From Brevibacterium mcbrellneri ATCC 49030 (GTDB lineage: Bacteria > Actinomycetota > Actinomycetes > Actinomycetales > Brevibacteriaceae): DNA of 64,000 nt. The stretch is taken from assembly GCF_000178455.1 (NCBI RefSeq), contig NZ_ADNU01000048.1, forward strand, positions 21,493-85,492, in the 5' to 3' direction. This document shows positions 1 to 9,080 of the stretch, piece by piece. The notes under the pieces are model-generated. The model made no database searches. It worked only from the letters and a program-made list of their open reading frames with translations, and was not told the origin of the DNA. Positions within the stretch are counted from its first letter, which is position 1, and every line of letters starts with the position of its first letter. Both the position numbers and the translations under genes were made by a program.

Positions 1-1
1 G

Positions 2-298
2 TCCTATGACACGGAGCGCTTGGTTGAGGTCGAATGGACTAACACGTCTTCGGGTGTGTACCTGGTTCAGATTCAGGTCGAAGCGCTGGACCGTGCGGGC
101 CTGTTGTCCGATATCACCCGGGTGTTGAGCGAGACGCACGTGAACATTTTGTCTGCCTCCGTGGCGACGTCTAAAGCGCGGGTGGCTCAGTCACGTTTTG
201 TGTTTGAGATTGGGGATGCGAGCCACTTGGACAACGTGCTCAACGCGGTGCGCCAAGTAGATGGTGTTTTCGACGTGTACCGGTTGAAGTCAACGTAG
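2..298 (+). CDS. relA: RelA/SpoT-family (p)ppGpp synthetase/hydrolase, C-terminal ACT domain (partial)
   Basis: The reading frame is already open at base 2, so only the last 98 residues of a longer protein are present. They match the C-terminal ACT domain of long Rel enzymes: a ligand-binding fold beginning near [17 protein letters not shown], with VLSETHVNI and an ending like VFDVYRLKS. In this family the ACT domain helps sense the ribosome or amino-acid state and controls the N-terminal synthetase and hydrolase domains, which lie outside the window. A relA gene just before the DUF349, MBL, hisS and aspS genes is common in Actinobacteria and supports the call. The internal ATG/TTG candidates are not real starts. 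Confidence 0.85.
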   Translation, partial: SYDTERLVEVEWTNTSSGVYLVQIQVEALDRAGLLSDITRVLSETHVNILSASVATSKARVAQSRFVFEIGDASHLDNVLNAVRQVDGVFDVYRLKST

Positions 299-314
299 CT
301 GAGTTGACGTCAAC
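283..314. repeat. GTTGA/TCAAC palindromes at the convergent relA / 189 aa gene end
   Basis: Two short palindromes are seen: GTTGA-AG-TCAAC at 283-294, over the last relA codons, and the perfect 12-mer GTTGACGTCAAC at 303-314, which ends just inside the stop region of the opposing gene. GTCAAC at 289-294 can also pair with GTTGAC at 303-308. No T-tract follows, so a terminator role is only a possibility. Confidence 0.3.
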
Positions 315-879
315 CCAGGTGAGCGATAAGCGGATCGGCTAGGTGAGCGAGTTTTCGCAGTCGCGTCAGCCGTGGTCGGCGGTACAGTCCGCGTAGAAAC
401 GTGGCGAATGCCACGCGGGCCTCAGCAGGAATGCGCAACAGCAGGTCGCGTGCTTGTGCCACGCTGGTTTCTGGTGGCACGCGGTCTTCGCACAGGTCGA
501 ACAAGAGTGCGTACAGGGTGGCGGATTCGGACGTCACATAGTTCTTACCCAGCTTCACCGTATGGCCGTGGGGGACAAGGGTTTCGTGGATATGGAAACC
601 GTCGTGAATTGAGCGGACTCGTTTGCGTTTTGTTGCGGAGACCGAGGTGGTTTCCGGTGACATGCCGTCTCCCCACCACACCCAGTACGCAGTTTCGTGC
701 GAGAAGGCTACGTGTTTGACAGGTGGAGTGGTAAGTGCGTTGCTCCGCACTGTGGGAGTGATGGGTTCCCCAGAGGCCACCCAACACTGTTGTGTGAGCG
801 GGGTGAGCAACCCGTCCAACTCGAGTGAGACGAGTTGGTGGTGTGAAAGTCCTTCTCCCGCGGTGAACAGTTGTGTCAT
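310..879 (-). CDS. Hypothetical protein, possibly AbiEi-like antitoxin/regulator
   Basis: This 189 aa soluble protein has no motif I can name with certainty. The layout (an N-terminal stretch with LVSLELDGLLTPL, then VKHVAFSHETAYWVWWG, then a basic C-terminus rich in Arg and Leu) is reminiscent of the AbiEi antitoxin/regulator family often found in Actinobacteria, but the resemblance is weak. It lies 60 bp downstream of the DUF349 gene on the same strand and converges on relA. The start codon sits in the loop of a perfect inverted repeat (867-890), which would suit an autorepressed DNA-binding protein. No good ribosome binding site precedes the ATG, so the mRNA may be leaderless. Confidence 0.5.
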   Translation of the reverse strand: MTQLFTAGEGLSHHQLVSLELDGLLTPLTQQCWVASGEPITPTVRSNALTTPPVKHVAFSHETAYWVWWGDGMSPETTSVSATKRKRVRSIHDGFHIHETLVPHGHTVKLGKNYVTSESATLYALLFDLCEDRVPPETSVAQARDLLLRIPAEARVAFATFLRGLYRRPRLTRLRKLAHLADPLIAHLG

Positions 880-890
880 GTAACAACTGT
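867..890. promoter_or_regulatory. Inverted repeat ACAGTTGT-N8-ACAACTGT over a start codon
   Basis: Two perfect 8 bp arms (867-874 and 883-890) flank an 8 bp loop that contains the ATG of the 189 aa gene (877-879, minus strand). The symmetry and position fit an operator for the gene's own product or for another dimeric regulator. That role is inferred. Confidence 0.45.
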
Positions 891-939
891 GACCGGTTAT
901 GCGGTCAATTCATAGAGGGGGAGAAGGATCTGTGGATAA

Positions 940-2298
940 CTAGTCGAGTTCCTGTGCGGTCTTGCTCAACTGGTCATACCACGCTTGTTTGGTGTTGAGC
1001 GCTTCTTCGGCTTCAGCGATACGCTTCTGGTCGCCCTTTTCGCGTGCAACGTCGAGTTCTTTGCGCAGTTCTTCTAGAGCGTCTTCCAGCTGGGCCATGA
1101 CACCGCTGGTGCGGGCCTTGGTTTCTGGGTTGGTGCGCTTCCATTCTTCGTTCTCGGCGTCGCTGAGAGCACGTTCGACGTCGCGCAGTCCGCCTTCCAT
1201 ACGGGAGACGTCAGCACGTGGCACACGGCCCGCGTCTTCCCACTTTTCCTGAATATCGCGGAGTTTTTTGCGCGTCGCTTCAATGTCTTCGATGGGCAAC
1301 AGGGCGCGTGCCTGCTCCAAGAGTTCCTCTTTCACTTTGAGGTTCTCTTGGTATTCGGCGTCGAGAGCTTCGTTCTGTGCGTTGCGCGCGTTGAAGAACA
1401 CGTCTTGGGCTGCGCGGAAACGTGCCCACAGCGCGTCGTCCTCTTTGCGACGTGCGCGGGGAGCGGCCTTCCACTTGTCAACCAGCTTGCGGTACTTGGC
1501 AGCGGTTTCGCGCCATTCGGTGGAATTCGACAGGGATTCTGCTTCCGCGACGATGCCTTCTTTGATGCGCTTGCCTTCTGCTGAACGCTTGTCGAGTTCG
1601 TTGAAGAATTCGCGGCGGTGACGGTCGAAGCTGTTGCGTGCCTTGGAGAAACGTCCCCACAGCTCTTGGTCCTGGTCCTTTGGCAGGCGTGGGGTGGAGG
1701 CCTGGAGTTCCTTCCAACGGTCGAACAGTTCGTTCATACGCTTGCTGGAGTTCTTCCACTGAACGCGCGCAGGATCGGTTCCGGCGATCGACTCTGCCTC
1801 TTCCACAATGGCCGCGCGTGCTTGGCGTCCTTCTTCGCGGGCCTGTTCGTGCTGTTTCTGTTGCTGAGTGTGAGCAGCTTTCGCACGTTCTTCGAGTTCG
1901 GACAGGGCGGTTTCGAGAGCATTTAGGTCACCAACGACGAGAGCTTCAGCGAGTGCTTCGCGTTGTTTGACCGCTGCCTGGCGAATAGTTTCGCCGTTGG
2001 CGCCTGCCTTGAGGCGTTCAGCGAGGAGGTCTGCTGATTCGACAAGTTCGAGGTACTTCTTAGCGAAGTAGTTAAGTGCCTGCTCGTTGTCCGCGTCTGG
2101 ATACTGGCCAACTTCGCGTTCACCGCCCACCACTTTGACAAAGACAGTGTTGTTTTCGTCTACGCGACCAAATGCGCGCGCTTTTTCCAGCTCAGCTTTC
2201 CGGTCTCGAGCAACGGGTGCGACCGGCTGAGTGCCGGGTTGGGGAGTGGCTCCCGGACGTGGGACGGGACGAGGCTTGGGTGCGGGTGAGTCAGACAT
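940..2298 (-). CDS. DUF349 domain-containing protein
   Basis: The 452 aa product starts with a Pro-rich tail (about residues 1-30). It continues as a highly charged, mainly helical protein with three recurring DUF349 units, each around a WxxL/W-K-F-R pattern (RWKELQ...LWGRFSKARNSFDRHRREFF near 190-235, KWKAAPRARRKEDDALWARFRAAQDVFF near 275-305, and a weaker third near 345). The last 60 residues look like coiled coil. Proteins of this family are widespread in Actinobacteria beside relA and hisS; their function is not established. The ATG has a weak AGG upstream. The gene is divergent from the MBL-fold gene across about 120 bp that should hold both promoters. Confidence 0.85.
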   Translation of the reverse strand: MSDSPAPKPRPVPRPGATPQPGTQPVAPVARDRKAELEKARAFGRVDENNTVFVKVVGGEREVGQYPDADNEQALNYFAKKYLELVESADLLAERLKAGANGETIRQAAVKQREALAEALVVGDLNALETALSELEERAKAAHTQQQKQHEQAREEGRQARAAIVEEAESIAGTDPARVQWKNSSKRMNELFDRWKELQASTPRLPKDQDQELWGRFSKARNSFDRHRREFFNELDKRSAEGKRIKEGIVAEAESLSNSTEWRETAAKYRKLVDKWKAAPRARRKEDDALWARFRAAQDVFFNARNAQNEALDAEYQENLKVKEELLEQARALLPIEDIEATRKKLRDIQEKWEDAGRVPRADVSRMEGGLRDVERALSDAENEEWKRTNPETKARTSGVMAQLEDALEELRKELDVAREKGDQKRIAEAEEALNTKQAWYDQLSKTAQELD

Positions 2299-2419
2299 AG
2301 TTACCTAGGATTACTGTTAGCGGTGCCGGTCGAATCACGTGTGATCACTCGGCAGTGTTGACAACATTGCTAGCATAACCGTTTTCGTGGGTGATGGGGG
2401 ACGTTCGTACACTTGGTTT

Positions 2420-3067
2420 ATGTTTGTTCTTTCCAGTGTTGCCGAATTTTTAGGTGTCAACTGCTACGCGGTGGCGCGTGAGGGCGCTTCCGAGTGTGTG
2501 TTGTTCGACGCAGGCCTCAATGGTGCCCCTGAGCTTTATGAATTGCTGAAAGAAGAAGGGCTGACACCCACAGCGCTCGTGCTCACCCACGGTCACCCGG
2601 ACCACATTTTGGGACTCCCACACTTTTATGAAGAGTTTGGTGCGCTGCCCACGTATCTGCACGCAGACGACATGTATCGGGTAGAACGTCCAGCTGAGAC
2701 GATGAACCCGCAGTTCAAGGCCATGCTTGCGCCTCTTGTTGCGCAGTGGGAAGTGCCCCAGGTGCAGCGTTTCAGCGACGGTGACGTGTTGCAGTTGGCA
2801 GGCTTGGACATTCGGATTATTCACACGCCGGGCCACACGGAGGGCTCGTGCGTGTTTGAAGTGACAGAGGGAAACGAGTCTCTTCTCTTCACCGGTGATG
2901 TGTTGTTCGCCGGGTCGATTGGGCGCGTGGACTTGCCCGGCGGTGACCCGGAGGCCATGCAACGGTCCTTGGAGATTGTGAAGGGGCTTGCGAATCAGCC
3001 GGTGTACCCGGGCCACGGTCCTGCTACGCGGCTTGACCACGAGAAGCGCGTGAATCCATTTTTGTGA
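2420..3067 (+). CDS. MBL-fold metallo-hydrolase (glyoxalase II-like)
   Basis: The 215 aa protein has the metallo-beta-lactamase signature THGHPDH (HxHxDH) near residue 65, a distal metal-ligand His in HTPGHTEGS, an Asp in LFTGDVLF, and a final GHGP. This is the two-metal hydrolase core of glyoxalase II-type thioesterases. The true substrate cannot be read from sequence. In Actinobacteria this gene commonly precedes hisS, as here. I chose the ATG at 2420 because the protein then begins with the strand typical of the family (MFVLSSVAEFLGVNCY). An earlier in-frame GTG at 2387 would add 11 unlikely residues. Neither start has a strong ribosome binding site. Confidence 0.85.
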   Translation: MFVLSSVAEFLGVNCYAVAREGASECVLFDAGLNGAPELYELLKEEGLTPTALVLTHGHPDHILGLPHFYEEFGALPTYLHADDMYRVERPAETMNPQFKAMLAPLVAQWEVPQVQRFSDGDVLQLAGLDIRIIHTPGHTEGSCVFEVTEGNESLLFTGDVLFAGSIGRVDLPGGDPEAMQRSLEIVKGLANQPVYPGHGPATRLDHEKRVNPFL

Positions 3068-3144
3068 TCGCCCAGCGCGCTCTCATCGCAAGCACTGACA
3101 TAATAGGTATGGCCAGAAATCTGGGCATATAAGGAGTTAGTACT

Positions 3145-4479
3145 GTGGCAACCGCCAAACTTTCAGGTTTTCCCGAATGGTTACCAGCCGACCGAGCCGT
3201 TGAAGAACGGATCATCGATCTTCTCAAGCACACGTTTGAGCTCAACGGTTACGCTGGGATCCATACGCGCGCGGTTGAACCACTGTCAGCCTTGGCTAAA
3301 GACGGTGAGATCGACAAAGAAATCTTTGCGGTGTCGCGTCTGCACTCAGAAGGTTCTGAAAAGAACCCTATGGGGTTGCACTTCGACCTCACGGTTCCTA
3401 CTGCGCGATACGTGGTGGAAAACGCTGGTCACTTGAACTTTCCGTTTAAGCGGTATCAGATCCAGCCGGTGTGGCGTGGCGAACGGCCCCAGGACGGCCG
3501 CTACCGCGAGTTCATCCAGGCGGATATTGACATCATTGCCGAGGACACTCTGCCTGAGCACTTCGAGTACGAAGTGCCGTTGGTCATTGTGCAGGCGTTT
3601 GACGCTCTGGGTGAGCTGGGTGTGCCACCGGTGAAGGTGGTTGCGAACAACCGCAAGCTCATTGAGGGGTTCGCCCGAGGTGTGGGTCTGGAGAACATCA
3701 CCGCGGTCCTACGCTGTATCGACAAGTACGACAAGATCGGCCCGCAACGGGTAGCTGAACTTCTGCAGGAGGAGGCGGGGGCCACCTCGGCCCAGGCGGA
3801 GGCCTGCCTCAAACTGGCTGACATTGAGTCTGCGACGACGGAATTTGCCGACAGGGTGGCGGCGTTGGGTGTCAGCAACGACATGTTGGACGAGGGCGTG
3901 GAGGCACTGGTCAAGCTCATTGATCAGGCACACGCACAGTCCCCGGGGTCAGTGGTTGCGCAGTTGAAGATCGCCCGAGGTTTGGATTACTACACGGGCA
4001 CTGTGTACGAGACCTTGTTGCAGGGGCACGAGTCTTTGGGCTCGGTGGCTTCAGGTGGTCGTTATGACGCGTTGGCACGCACGGACAAGCGCGTGTACCC
4101 GGGCGTGGGCATGTCCATTGGGGTTTCGCGGTTGATGTCGCGGTTGATCGGTAAGGACCGGGTACTCACGGCTACGCGCGAGGTGCCCACGGCTGTTTTG
4201 GTCGCAGTGACCGATGAAGAGACGCGTGCAGAAGCCAACAGTGTGGCGCGGTCCTTGCGTGAGCGGGGGATTCCTGCGGATGTGTCGCCGGTGGCGTCGA
4301 AATTCGGCAAGCAGATCAAGTTTGCGGACAAGCGGGGGATCCCGTTCGTGTGGTTTACTGACGGCGAATCGGGGCACGAAGTCAAGGACATTCGTTCAGG
4401 GAAGCAGGAATCTGCGGCTGCTGACGAGTGGCTTCCGCCGGCTGCGGATCTGTGGCCGCAGGTCGTGCGGGTCGTTTAG
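3145..4479 (+). CDS. hisS: Histidyl-tRNA synthetase
   Basis: This 444 aa class II aminoacyl-tRNA synthetase charges tRNA-His in the cytoplasm. Visible features are motif 2 (YQIQPVWRGERPQDGRYREFIQADID, near 100-125), the histidine-binding RGLDYYTGTVYE (near 275), the GSVASGGRYD segment of the active site, motif 3 (GVGMSIGVSRL), and a C-terminal anticodon-binding domain from about 345. The GTG start has AAGGAG about 8 bases upstream. The gene follows the MBL-fold hydrolase after 77 bp and converges on the ArsR gene. Confidence 0.97.
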   Translation: MATAKLSGFPEWLPADRAVEERIIDLLKHTFELNGYAGIHTRAVEPLSALAKDGEIDKEIFAVSRLHSEGSEKNPMGLHFDLTVPTARYVVENAGHLNFPFKRYQIQPVWRGERPQDGRYREFIQADIDIIAEDTLPEHFEYEVPLVIVQAFDALGELGVPPVKVVANNRKLIEGFARGVGLENITAVLRCIDKYDKIGPQRVAELLQEEAGATSAQAEACLKLADIESATTEFADRVAALGVSNDMLDEGVEALVKLIDQAHAQSPGSVVAQLKIARGLDYYTGTVYETLLQGHESLGSVASGGRYDALARTDKRVYPGVGMSIGVSRLMSRLIGKDRVLTATREVPTAVLVAVTDEETRAEANSVARSLRERGIPADVSPVASKFGKQIKFADKRGIPFVWFTDGESGHEVKDIRSGKQESAAADEWLPPAADLWPQVVRVV

Positions 4480-4509
4480 GGCTTGCGGGCTGGGTGCCGG
4501 GCCCGGTGT

Positions 4510-4848
4510 TTACTCCGGGTCCGGGGCCAGGGAGCCGTCGGGCGCGATGTGTTCAAACATTTGGGTGACCATCGTGACCACGTGCGGGTCGTCCACCACG
4601 TAGTAGATGCGGCGGCCGTCGCGCCGGGAGGACACCAGTCCGGCTAAGCGCATTTTGGCTAAGTGTTGGCTGATGGATTGGACCGAGGTGCCGGTTGCGT
4701 CGGCAAGTCCTGTCACGTCGTACTCGTTGTGGGTGAGAAACCACACGGTGAGTAAACGGGTGGGCGAGGAGAGCATGCGGAAAGTTTCGGCCGCCACCTG
4801 CACTTGTGCCGAGGTGGGGTTGTCAACGGCCTCGGGTTGAGTTTCCAT
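4510..4848 (-). CDS. ArsR/SmtB-family metal-responsive repressor
   Basis: This 112 aa winged-helix regulator has the recognition-helix segment TSVQSISQHLAKMRLAGLV and wing RRDGRRIYYVV. Its last helix contains D-P-H followed by ten residues and H (DPHVVTMVTQMFEH). This matches the alpha-5 metal site known from SmtB, CzrA and NmtR (DxHx10H), although the fourth ligand position (H+3) is Pro here. It is therefore likely to sense Zn, Ni or a similar ion. I chose the ATG at 4848 because AGGAG lies 5 bases upstream; an ATG at 4872 has no such site. It is divergent from aspS, and a palindrome lies in the shared promoter. A CDF-like metal transporter gene at 9081 is a possible target. Confidence 0.85.
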   Translation of the reverse strand: METQPEAVDNPTSAQVQVAAETFRMLSSPTRLLTVWFLTHNEYDVTGLADATGTSVQSISQHLAKMRLAGLVSSRRDGRRIYYVVDDPHVVTMVTQMFEHIAPDGSLAPDPE

Positions 4849-4870
4849 GCGTTCTCCTGGTTCGGGATTC

Positions 4871-4890
4871 ATCCTGGACTAACCTAGGAT
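4871..4890. promoter_or_regulatory. Palindromic operator candidate between arsR and aspS
   Basis: ATCCTGGACTAACCTAGGAT is an imperfect dyad (ATCCT[G/A]G arms) 22 bp upstream of the ArsR start and 36 bp upstream of the aspS start. Size and position suit an ArsR-family operator that controls the repressor itself. Binding is inferred. Confidence 0.4.
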
Positions 4891-4926
4891 GTGAATACTG
4901 ACTTTTCTACTCTAGGAGACTCTTCG

Positions 4927-6699
4927 GTGCTACGTACTCACGAAGCTGGAAGCTTGCGTACTGACCACGTCGATCAGACGGTGACGGTGACGGGTTGGGT
5001 CGATCGTCGTCGCGACCACGGTGGTGTGGCGTTCATTGATCTGCGTGACGCGTCAGGCATTGTGCAGGTTGTGGTTCACGAAGACGTTGCTGATGAGCTG
5101 AAGAACGAAACGGTCGTCAAGGTCACGGGAACGGTCAAGCCACGTCCGGAGGGCAACACGAACGACGCACTGCCTACCGGTGAGATCGAGGTTGTGGACA
5201 CCGACGTCGAGATTCTTGCGCAGGCGGCCGCACTTCCGTTCCAGGTGTCTGAGCACGCTGAAGACTCCAAGGTGGGTGAGGAAACCCGTCTGAAGTACCG
5301 TTACCTGGATCTGCGTCGCCCGGCCTCAGGCAATGTGCTGCGTCTGCGTTCGGATGTCAACAAGACGGCTCGTCAGGTGCTGGACAAGCACAAGTTCATT
5401 GAAATTGAAACGCCTACGTTGACCCGTTCGACGCCCGAAGGCGCGCGTGACTTCGTGGTGCCTGCGCGCCTGAAACCGGGTTCGTGGTACGCGTTGCCAC
5501 AGTCGCCGCAGCTGTTTAAGCAGCTGTTGCAGGTTGCAGGCATGGAGCGCTACTACCAGATTGCGCGGTGCTACCGTGACGAGGACTTCCGCGCCGACCG
5601 CCAGCCCGAGTTCACGCAGTTGGACATCGAGGCCAGCTTCGTCGAGCAGGACGACATCATCGCGTTGGCTGAAGAAATCCTGGTTGAGCTGTGGAAGCTC
5701 ATCGACGTGGAGATTCCTACGCCTATTGAGCGCATGACGTACAAAGACGCTATGGAGAAGTACGGAACCGACAAGCCGGACCTGCGGTTCGGCCTGCCGC
5801 TGACGGACCTCACGGAGTACTTCGCGGGCACTGGGTTCCGCGTGTTCCAGGCGCCGTACGTGGGTGCTGTTGTGTACCCGGGTGGAGCGTCGCTGCCTCG
5901 TCGTCAGTTCGATGCGTGGCAGGATTGGGCCAAGCAGCGCGGTGCCAAGGGCTTGGCATACGTGCAGGTGGGCGAAGACGGCACGCTGGGCGGTCCGGTG
6001 GCCAAGAATCTGTCGGATGAAGAAAAGAACGGTTTGGCTGCCGCTGTTGGTGCCAACCCGGGTGACGCGATTTTCTTCGCAGCCGGTAAGGCCACGGACT
6101 CGCGTGCGCTGCTAGGTGCTGCGCGGGTTGAGATCGGTGAGCGCACGGGACTCATCAAGGAAGGCGACTGGTCGTTCGTGTGGGTCGTGGATGCGCCCAT
6201 GTTCGAACCGGCCGAGGACGCAGTGGCTGCCGGAGACGTGGCAGTTGGCGACGGCTCATGGACAGCTGTGCACCACGCGTTCACCGCGCCTAAGCCAGAG
6301 TTTGCGGACACGTTCGACACGGACCCGGGTTCCGCGTTGGCGTATGCGTACGACATCGTGTGTAACGGTAACGAGATCGGTGGTGGGTCGATCCGTATCC
6401 ACCGTCCCGACGTTCAGGAACGCGTGTTCAAGGTCATGGGTATCAGCCAGGAGGACGCGCAGGAGAAGTTCGGCTTCCTGCTGGACGCGTTCAAGTTCGG
6501 GGCGCCTCCGCACGGTGGTATTGCGTTCGGATGGGACCGTCTGGTGTCACTGCTCGCGGGAACCGAATCGATTCGCGACACTATTGCGTTCCCCAAGTCG
6601 GGTAACGGATACGACCCGCTCACGGCTGCACCTGCTCCGATTACGGACCAGCAGCGCAAGGAAGCGGGCGTGGACTACACGCCGGAAGACGACGAATAA
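4927..6699 (+). CDS. aspS: Aspartyl-tRNA synthetase
   Basis: This 590 aa bacterial-type AspRS has an N-terminal OB-fold anticodon domain ([26 protein letters not shown]), class II motif 2 ([27 protein letters not shown]), a GAD insertion domain (about 285-420), and motif 3 near the C-terminus ([11 protein letters not shown]). It attaches Asp to tRNA-Asp; many bacterial forms also charge tRNA-Asn when gatCAB is present. I chose the GTG at 4927 because AGGAG lies 8 bases upstream and the protein then begins [11 protein letters not shown], typical for the family. The GTG at 4891 would add 12 residues with no ribosome binding site. Only 2 bp separate it from rarA. Confidence 0.96.
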   Translation: MLRTHEAGSLRTDHVDQTVTVTGWVDRRRDHGGVAFIDLRDASGIVQVVVHEDVADELKNETVVKVTGTVKPRPEGNTNDALPTGEIEVVDTDVEILAQAAALPFQVSEHAEDSKVGEETRLKYRYLDLRRPASGNVLRLRSDVNKTARQVLDKHKFIEIETPTLTRSTPEGARDFVVPARLKPGSWYALPQSPQLFKQLLQVAGMERYYQIARCYRDEDFRADRQPEFTQLDIEASFVEQDDIIALAEEILVELWKLIDVEIPTPIERMTYKDAMEKYGTDKPDLRFGLPLTDLTEYFAGTGFRVFQAPYVGAVVYPGGASLPRRQFDAWQDWAKQRGAKGLAYVQVGEDGTLGGPVAKNLSDEEKNGLAAAVGANPGDAIFFAAGKATDSRALLGAARVEIGERTGLIKEGDWSFVWVVDAPMFEPAEDAVAAGDVAVGDGSWTAVHHAFTAPKPEFADTFDTDPGSALAYAYDIVCNGNEIGGGSIRIHRPDVQERVFKVMGISQEDAQEKFGFLLDAFKFGAPPHGGIAFGWDRLVSLLAGTESIRDTIAFPKSGNGYDPLTAAPAPITDQQRKEAGVDYTPEDDE

Positions 6700-6701
6700 G
6701 A

Positions 6702-8084
6702 GTGGATCTTTTTGACGACGCGGCCGGGGGATCGGTGCTTGATCCCCTGGCCGTTCGTATGCGCCCGCGCTCCATTGACGAACTGGTGGGGCAGGACCAT
6801 CTGACATTTAAGGGTTCGCCGCTGAGGCAACTCGCAGAGTCGGACCCGCGCGGGGTAGCCGGGGCCACCTCGGTCATTTTGTACGGCCCGCCCGGGGTGG
6901 GAAAGACCACCATTGCGCACGCGGTGTCCCACGCCGAGGGGCGCCGGTTCGTGGAGTTGTCAGCGATCACCGCGGGCGTGAAGGACGTGCGTGAGGTGAT
7001 CGAGAACGCCAGGCGCGACCGGGAGATGCGCGGGCTCACCACGGTGTTGTTCTTGGACGAGATCCACCGGTTTTCCAAGGCGCAGCAGGACGCGTTGTTG
7101 CCGGCGGTGGAGAATCGGCTGGTGGTGTTGGTGGCGGCGACGACCGAGAACCCGTCGTTTTCGGTGATTGCGCCGTTGGTGTCGCGGTCCTTGGTTCTGC
7201 AGCTCAAACCGTTGACGGAGGAACACCTGCGCACCTTGGTGACGCGTGCGGTGTCGGACCCGCGGGGTCTGGCAGGGCAGTTCGAGCTGTCCGAGGAGGC
7301 GCTGGATTACATTGTTTCGGTCGCCAGCGGGGACGCGCGCAGGTCGCTGACCGTGCTGGAAGCCGCTGCCGCCTCGGCGAAGGCTGAGAAGGACGGCGGC
7401 GCTGAGGGTGACGGCGCGGGCTCTGGGGCGGACTCTGACTCCGGGGCGCCCGTGATTGAGGAGAGGCACGCGGCCGAGGCGGCCCAGGCTGCCGTTGTCC
7501 GGTACGACCGGGCGGGGGACCAGCACTATGACGTGATCAGTGCGTTCATTAAGTCGATTCGGGGTTCTGACCCGGATGCGGCATTGCACTATTTGGCGCG
7601 CATGATTTCAGCGGGTGAGGACCCGCGGTTCATTTGTAGGCGCGTGGTGATTTCGGCGTCGGAGGACATTGGCATGGCCGATCCGAACGCGTTGACGGTG
7701 GCGGTGTCCGCGCAGACGGCGGTGGAGCGGATCGGGATGCCGGAGGGCCGGATTCCGCTGGCGCAAGCGGTGGTGTATTTGGCGTTGGCGCCTAAGTCGA
7801 ACGCCGCTTACATGGGGATTAACAAGGCGTTGGCCGATGTGAAGGCCGGCAAGTCGGGTGAGGTGCCACCGCATTTGCGGGACGCGCACTACCCGGGTGC
7901 CAAGGGGCTGGGGCACGGCGTGGGGTACAAGTACTCGCACGACTTCCCTCATTCTGTGTCGCCGCAGCAGTATTTGCCGGATTCTCTGGTGGGCACGCAG
8001 TACTACGACCCCACCGACAACGGCTACGAAAAGGGCATGGCTGAACGCTTGGCGATCCTGCAGCAGCTACGGGAGCCTAAGTAG
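6702..8084 (+). CDS. rarA: Replication-associated recombination protein A (AAA+ ATPase)
   Basis: The 460 aa RarA/MgsA protein is related to clamp-loader ATPases and acts at stalled forks. It shows Walker A ([10 protein letters not shown], near 64-72), Walker B ([22 protein letters not shown]), sensor regions ([26 protein letters not shown]) and the C-terminal tetramerisation domain ending in [15 protein letters not shown] low-complexity Gly/Asp/Ser insert (about residues 230-250) is looser than in relatives. The gene starts with GTG 2 bp after aspS and is probably co-transcribed with it. Confidence 0.95.
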   Translation: MDLFDDAAGGSVLDPLAVRMRPRSIDELVGQDHLTFKGSPLRQLAESDPRGVAGATSVILYGPPGVGKTTIAHAVSHAEGRRFVELSAITAGVKDVREVIENARRDREMRGLTTVLFLDEIHRFSKAQQDALLPAVENRLVVLVAATTENPSFSVIAPLVSRSLVLQLKPLTEEHLRTLVTRAVSDPRGLAGQFELSEEALDYIVSVASGDARRSLTVLEAAAASAKAEKDGGAEGDGAGSGADSDSGAPVIEERHAAEAAQAAVVRYDRAGDQHYDVISAFIKSIRGSDPDAALHYLARMISAGEDPRFICRRVVISASEDIGMADPNALTVAVSAQTAVERIGMPEGRIPLAQAVVYLALAPKSNAAYMGINKALADVKAGKSGEVPPHLRDAHYPGAKGLGHGVGYKYSHDFPHSVSPQQYLPDSLVGTQYYDPTDNGYEKGMAERLAILQQLREPK

Positions 8085-8141
8085 CGCGGGGTGCGCCAGG
8101 AGATTTAGGCGCCGGTTGAACTGAGCCCAAGATGTACGAAC

Positions 8142-8171
8142 TGGCGGTTGGTGTGGCTACCGTGGTAAAGT
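8142..8171 (+). promoter_or_regulatory. Candidate promoter for rpsD
   Basis: TGGCGG at 8142 and TAAAGT at 8166 are separated by 18 bp, in the 248 bp space between rarA and rpsD. The -35 match is poor. The remaining ~160 bp would be a long untranslated leader; I see no structure in it that I recognise. Confidence 0.3.
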
Positions 8172-8332
8172 TTTCTGCTGTTGTGCCCGTTTTCGGGCGG
8201 CCTTCGTGCGCGTGGACTCGCATGCGTCGATTGCTTTCCCACAGGGGGAAACAACTGTTGCACCACGATCCGAGTTCGGCTGTGCAGACGGCCACGTCGC
8301 GGTGTGACGCAATACCAAACCGAAAGGTAAAC

Positions 8333-8959
8333 ATGTCATCTGCAATGCGTTCACGCCGTCAGGTTCGCCTGTCGCGTGCCCTGGGTCTTCCACTGACCCC
8401 TAAAGCTGAAAAGTACTTTGAGCGCCGTCCATACCCACCGGGTGAGCACGGTCGCGCTCGTCGTCGTAATGACTCTGACTACTCGATCCGTCTGAAAGAA
8501 AAGCAGCGTTTGCGTGCTCAGTACGGTATCCGCGAGGCTCAGATGCTCAAGACCTACAAGGAAGCTCGTAAAGAGTCTGGTCTGACCGGTGAAGCACTGG
8601 TTGAGCTACTGGAAATGCGTCTGGACGCTCTGGTTCTGCGTGCTGGTTTCGCTCGCACCATTTCCCAGGCGCGTCAGTTCGTGGTGCACCGTCACATCTG
8701 TGTTGACGGTCAGCGTGTGGACCGTCCTTCCTACCGTGTGAAGGAAGGCCAGATGATCCACGTGCACGAACGTTCACAGCCAATGGACCCGTTTCAGGTG
8801 GCTGCCGCTGGTGCACACCGCGACGTTCTGCCTACCGTTCCTGGTTACCTCAACGTGAACTTGGAAGCTCTGCAGGCTACGCTGCTGCGTCGCCCAAAGC
8901 GCGAAGAGATCCCAGTGACCTGTGACGTTCAGCTGGTCGTTGAGCACTACTCACGCTAA
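8333..8959 (+). CDS. rpsD: 30S ribosomal protein S4
   Basis: This 208 aa primary rRNA-binding protein of the small subunit contains the KOW-like N-terminal region and the S4 RNA-binding domain (MRLDALVLRAGFARTISQARQFVVHRHICVDGQRVDRPS, near 100-140). The ATG at 8333 follows GAAAGG at a good distance; the reading frame stays open far upstream but without family-like sequence. A clear intrinsic terminator follows. In many Actinobacteria alaS comes next; here about 30 kb of accessory DNA intervenes. Confidence 0.97.
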   Translation: MSSAMRSRRQVRLSRALGLPLTPKAEKYFERRPYPPGEHGRARRRNDSDYSIRLKEKQRLRAQYGIREAQMLKTYKEARKESGLTGEALVELLEMRLDALVLRAGFARTISQARQFVVHRHICVDGQRVDRPSYRVKEGQMIHVHERSQPMDPFQVAAAGAHRDVLPTVPGYLNVNLEALQATLLRRPKREEIPVTCDVQLVVEHYSR

Positions 8960-8971
8960 AGCTTGATTCAG

Positions 8972-9005
8972 AAGCCCGAGGTCGTTTCCGGCCTCGGGCT
9001 TTTGC
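8972..9005 (+). terminator. Rho-independent terminator after rpsD
   Basis: AAGCCCGAGG (8972-8981) pairs perfectly with CCTCGGGCTT (8992-9001) around a 10 base loop, followed by a short T-rich stretch, 12 bp after the rpsD stop. Confidence 0.85.
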
Positions 9006-9022
9006 TTTGTGCGGGTTTTTGG

Positions 9023-9063
9023 GTAAATAGGGAAGTGGCGAACGTGGGGCGGGTGCGCCCCAC
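9023..9063 (+). promoter_or_regulatory. -10-like box and 7 bp inverted repeat upstream of the CDF-like gene
   Basis: GTAAATAG near 9022-9029 resembles a -10 element. It is followed by GTGGGGC (9044-9050), a 6 base loop and GCCCCAC (9057-9063), a perfect hairpin that ends 17 bp before the chosen start. It could be an operator or a leader hairpin of the transporter mRNA. Confidence 0.3.
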
Positions 9064-9080
9064 CTATGTTGAAGGAAACG

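Noticed and set aside
4498..4520. Terminator between hisS and arsR
   Set aside because: A GC-rich imperfect dyad (CCCGG/CCGGG) is present, but there is no T-tract on either strand.
8085..8332. S4-binding leader RNA before rpsD
   Set aside because: I could not recognise a pseudoknot-like structure or a known leader consensus in this region.
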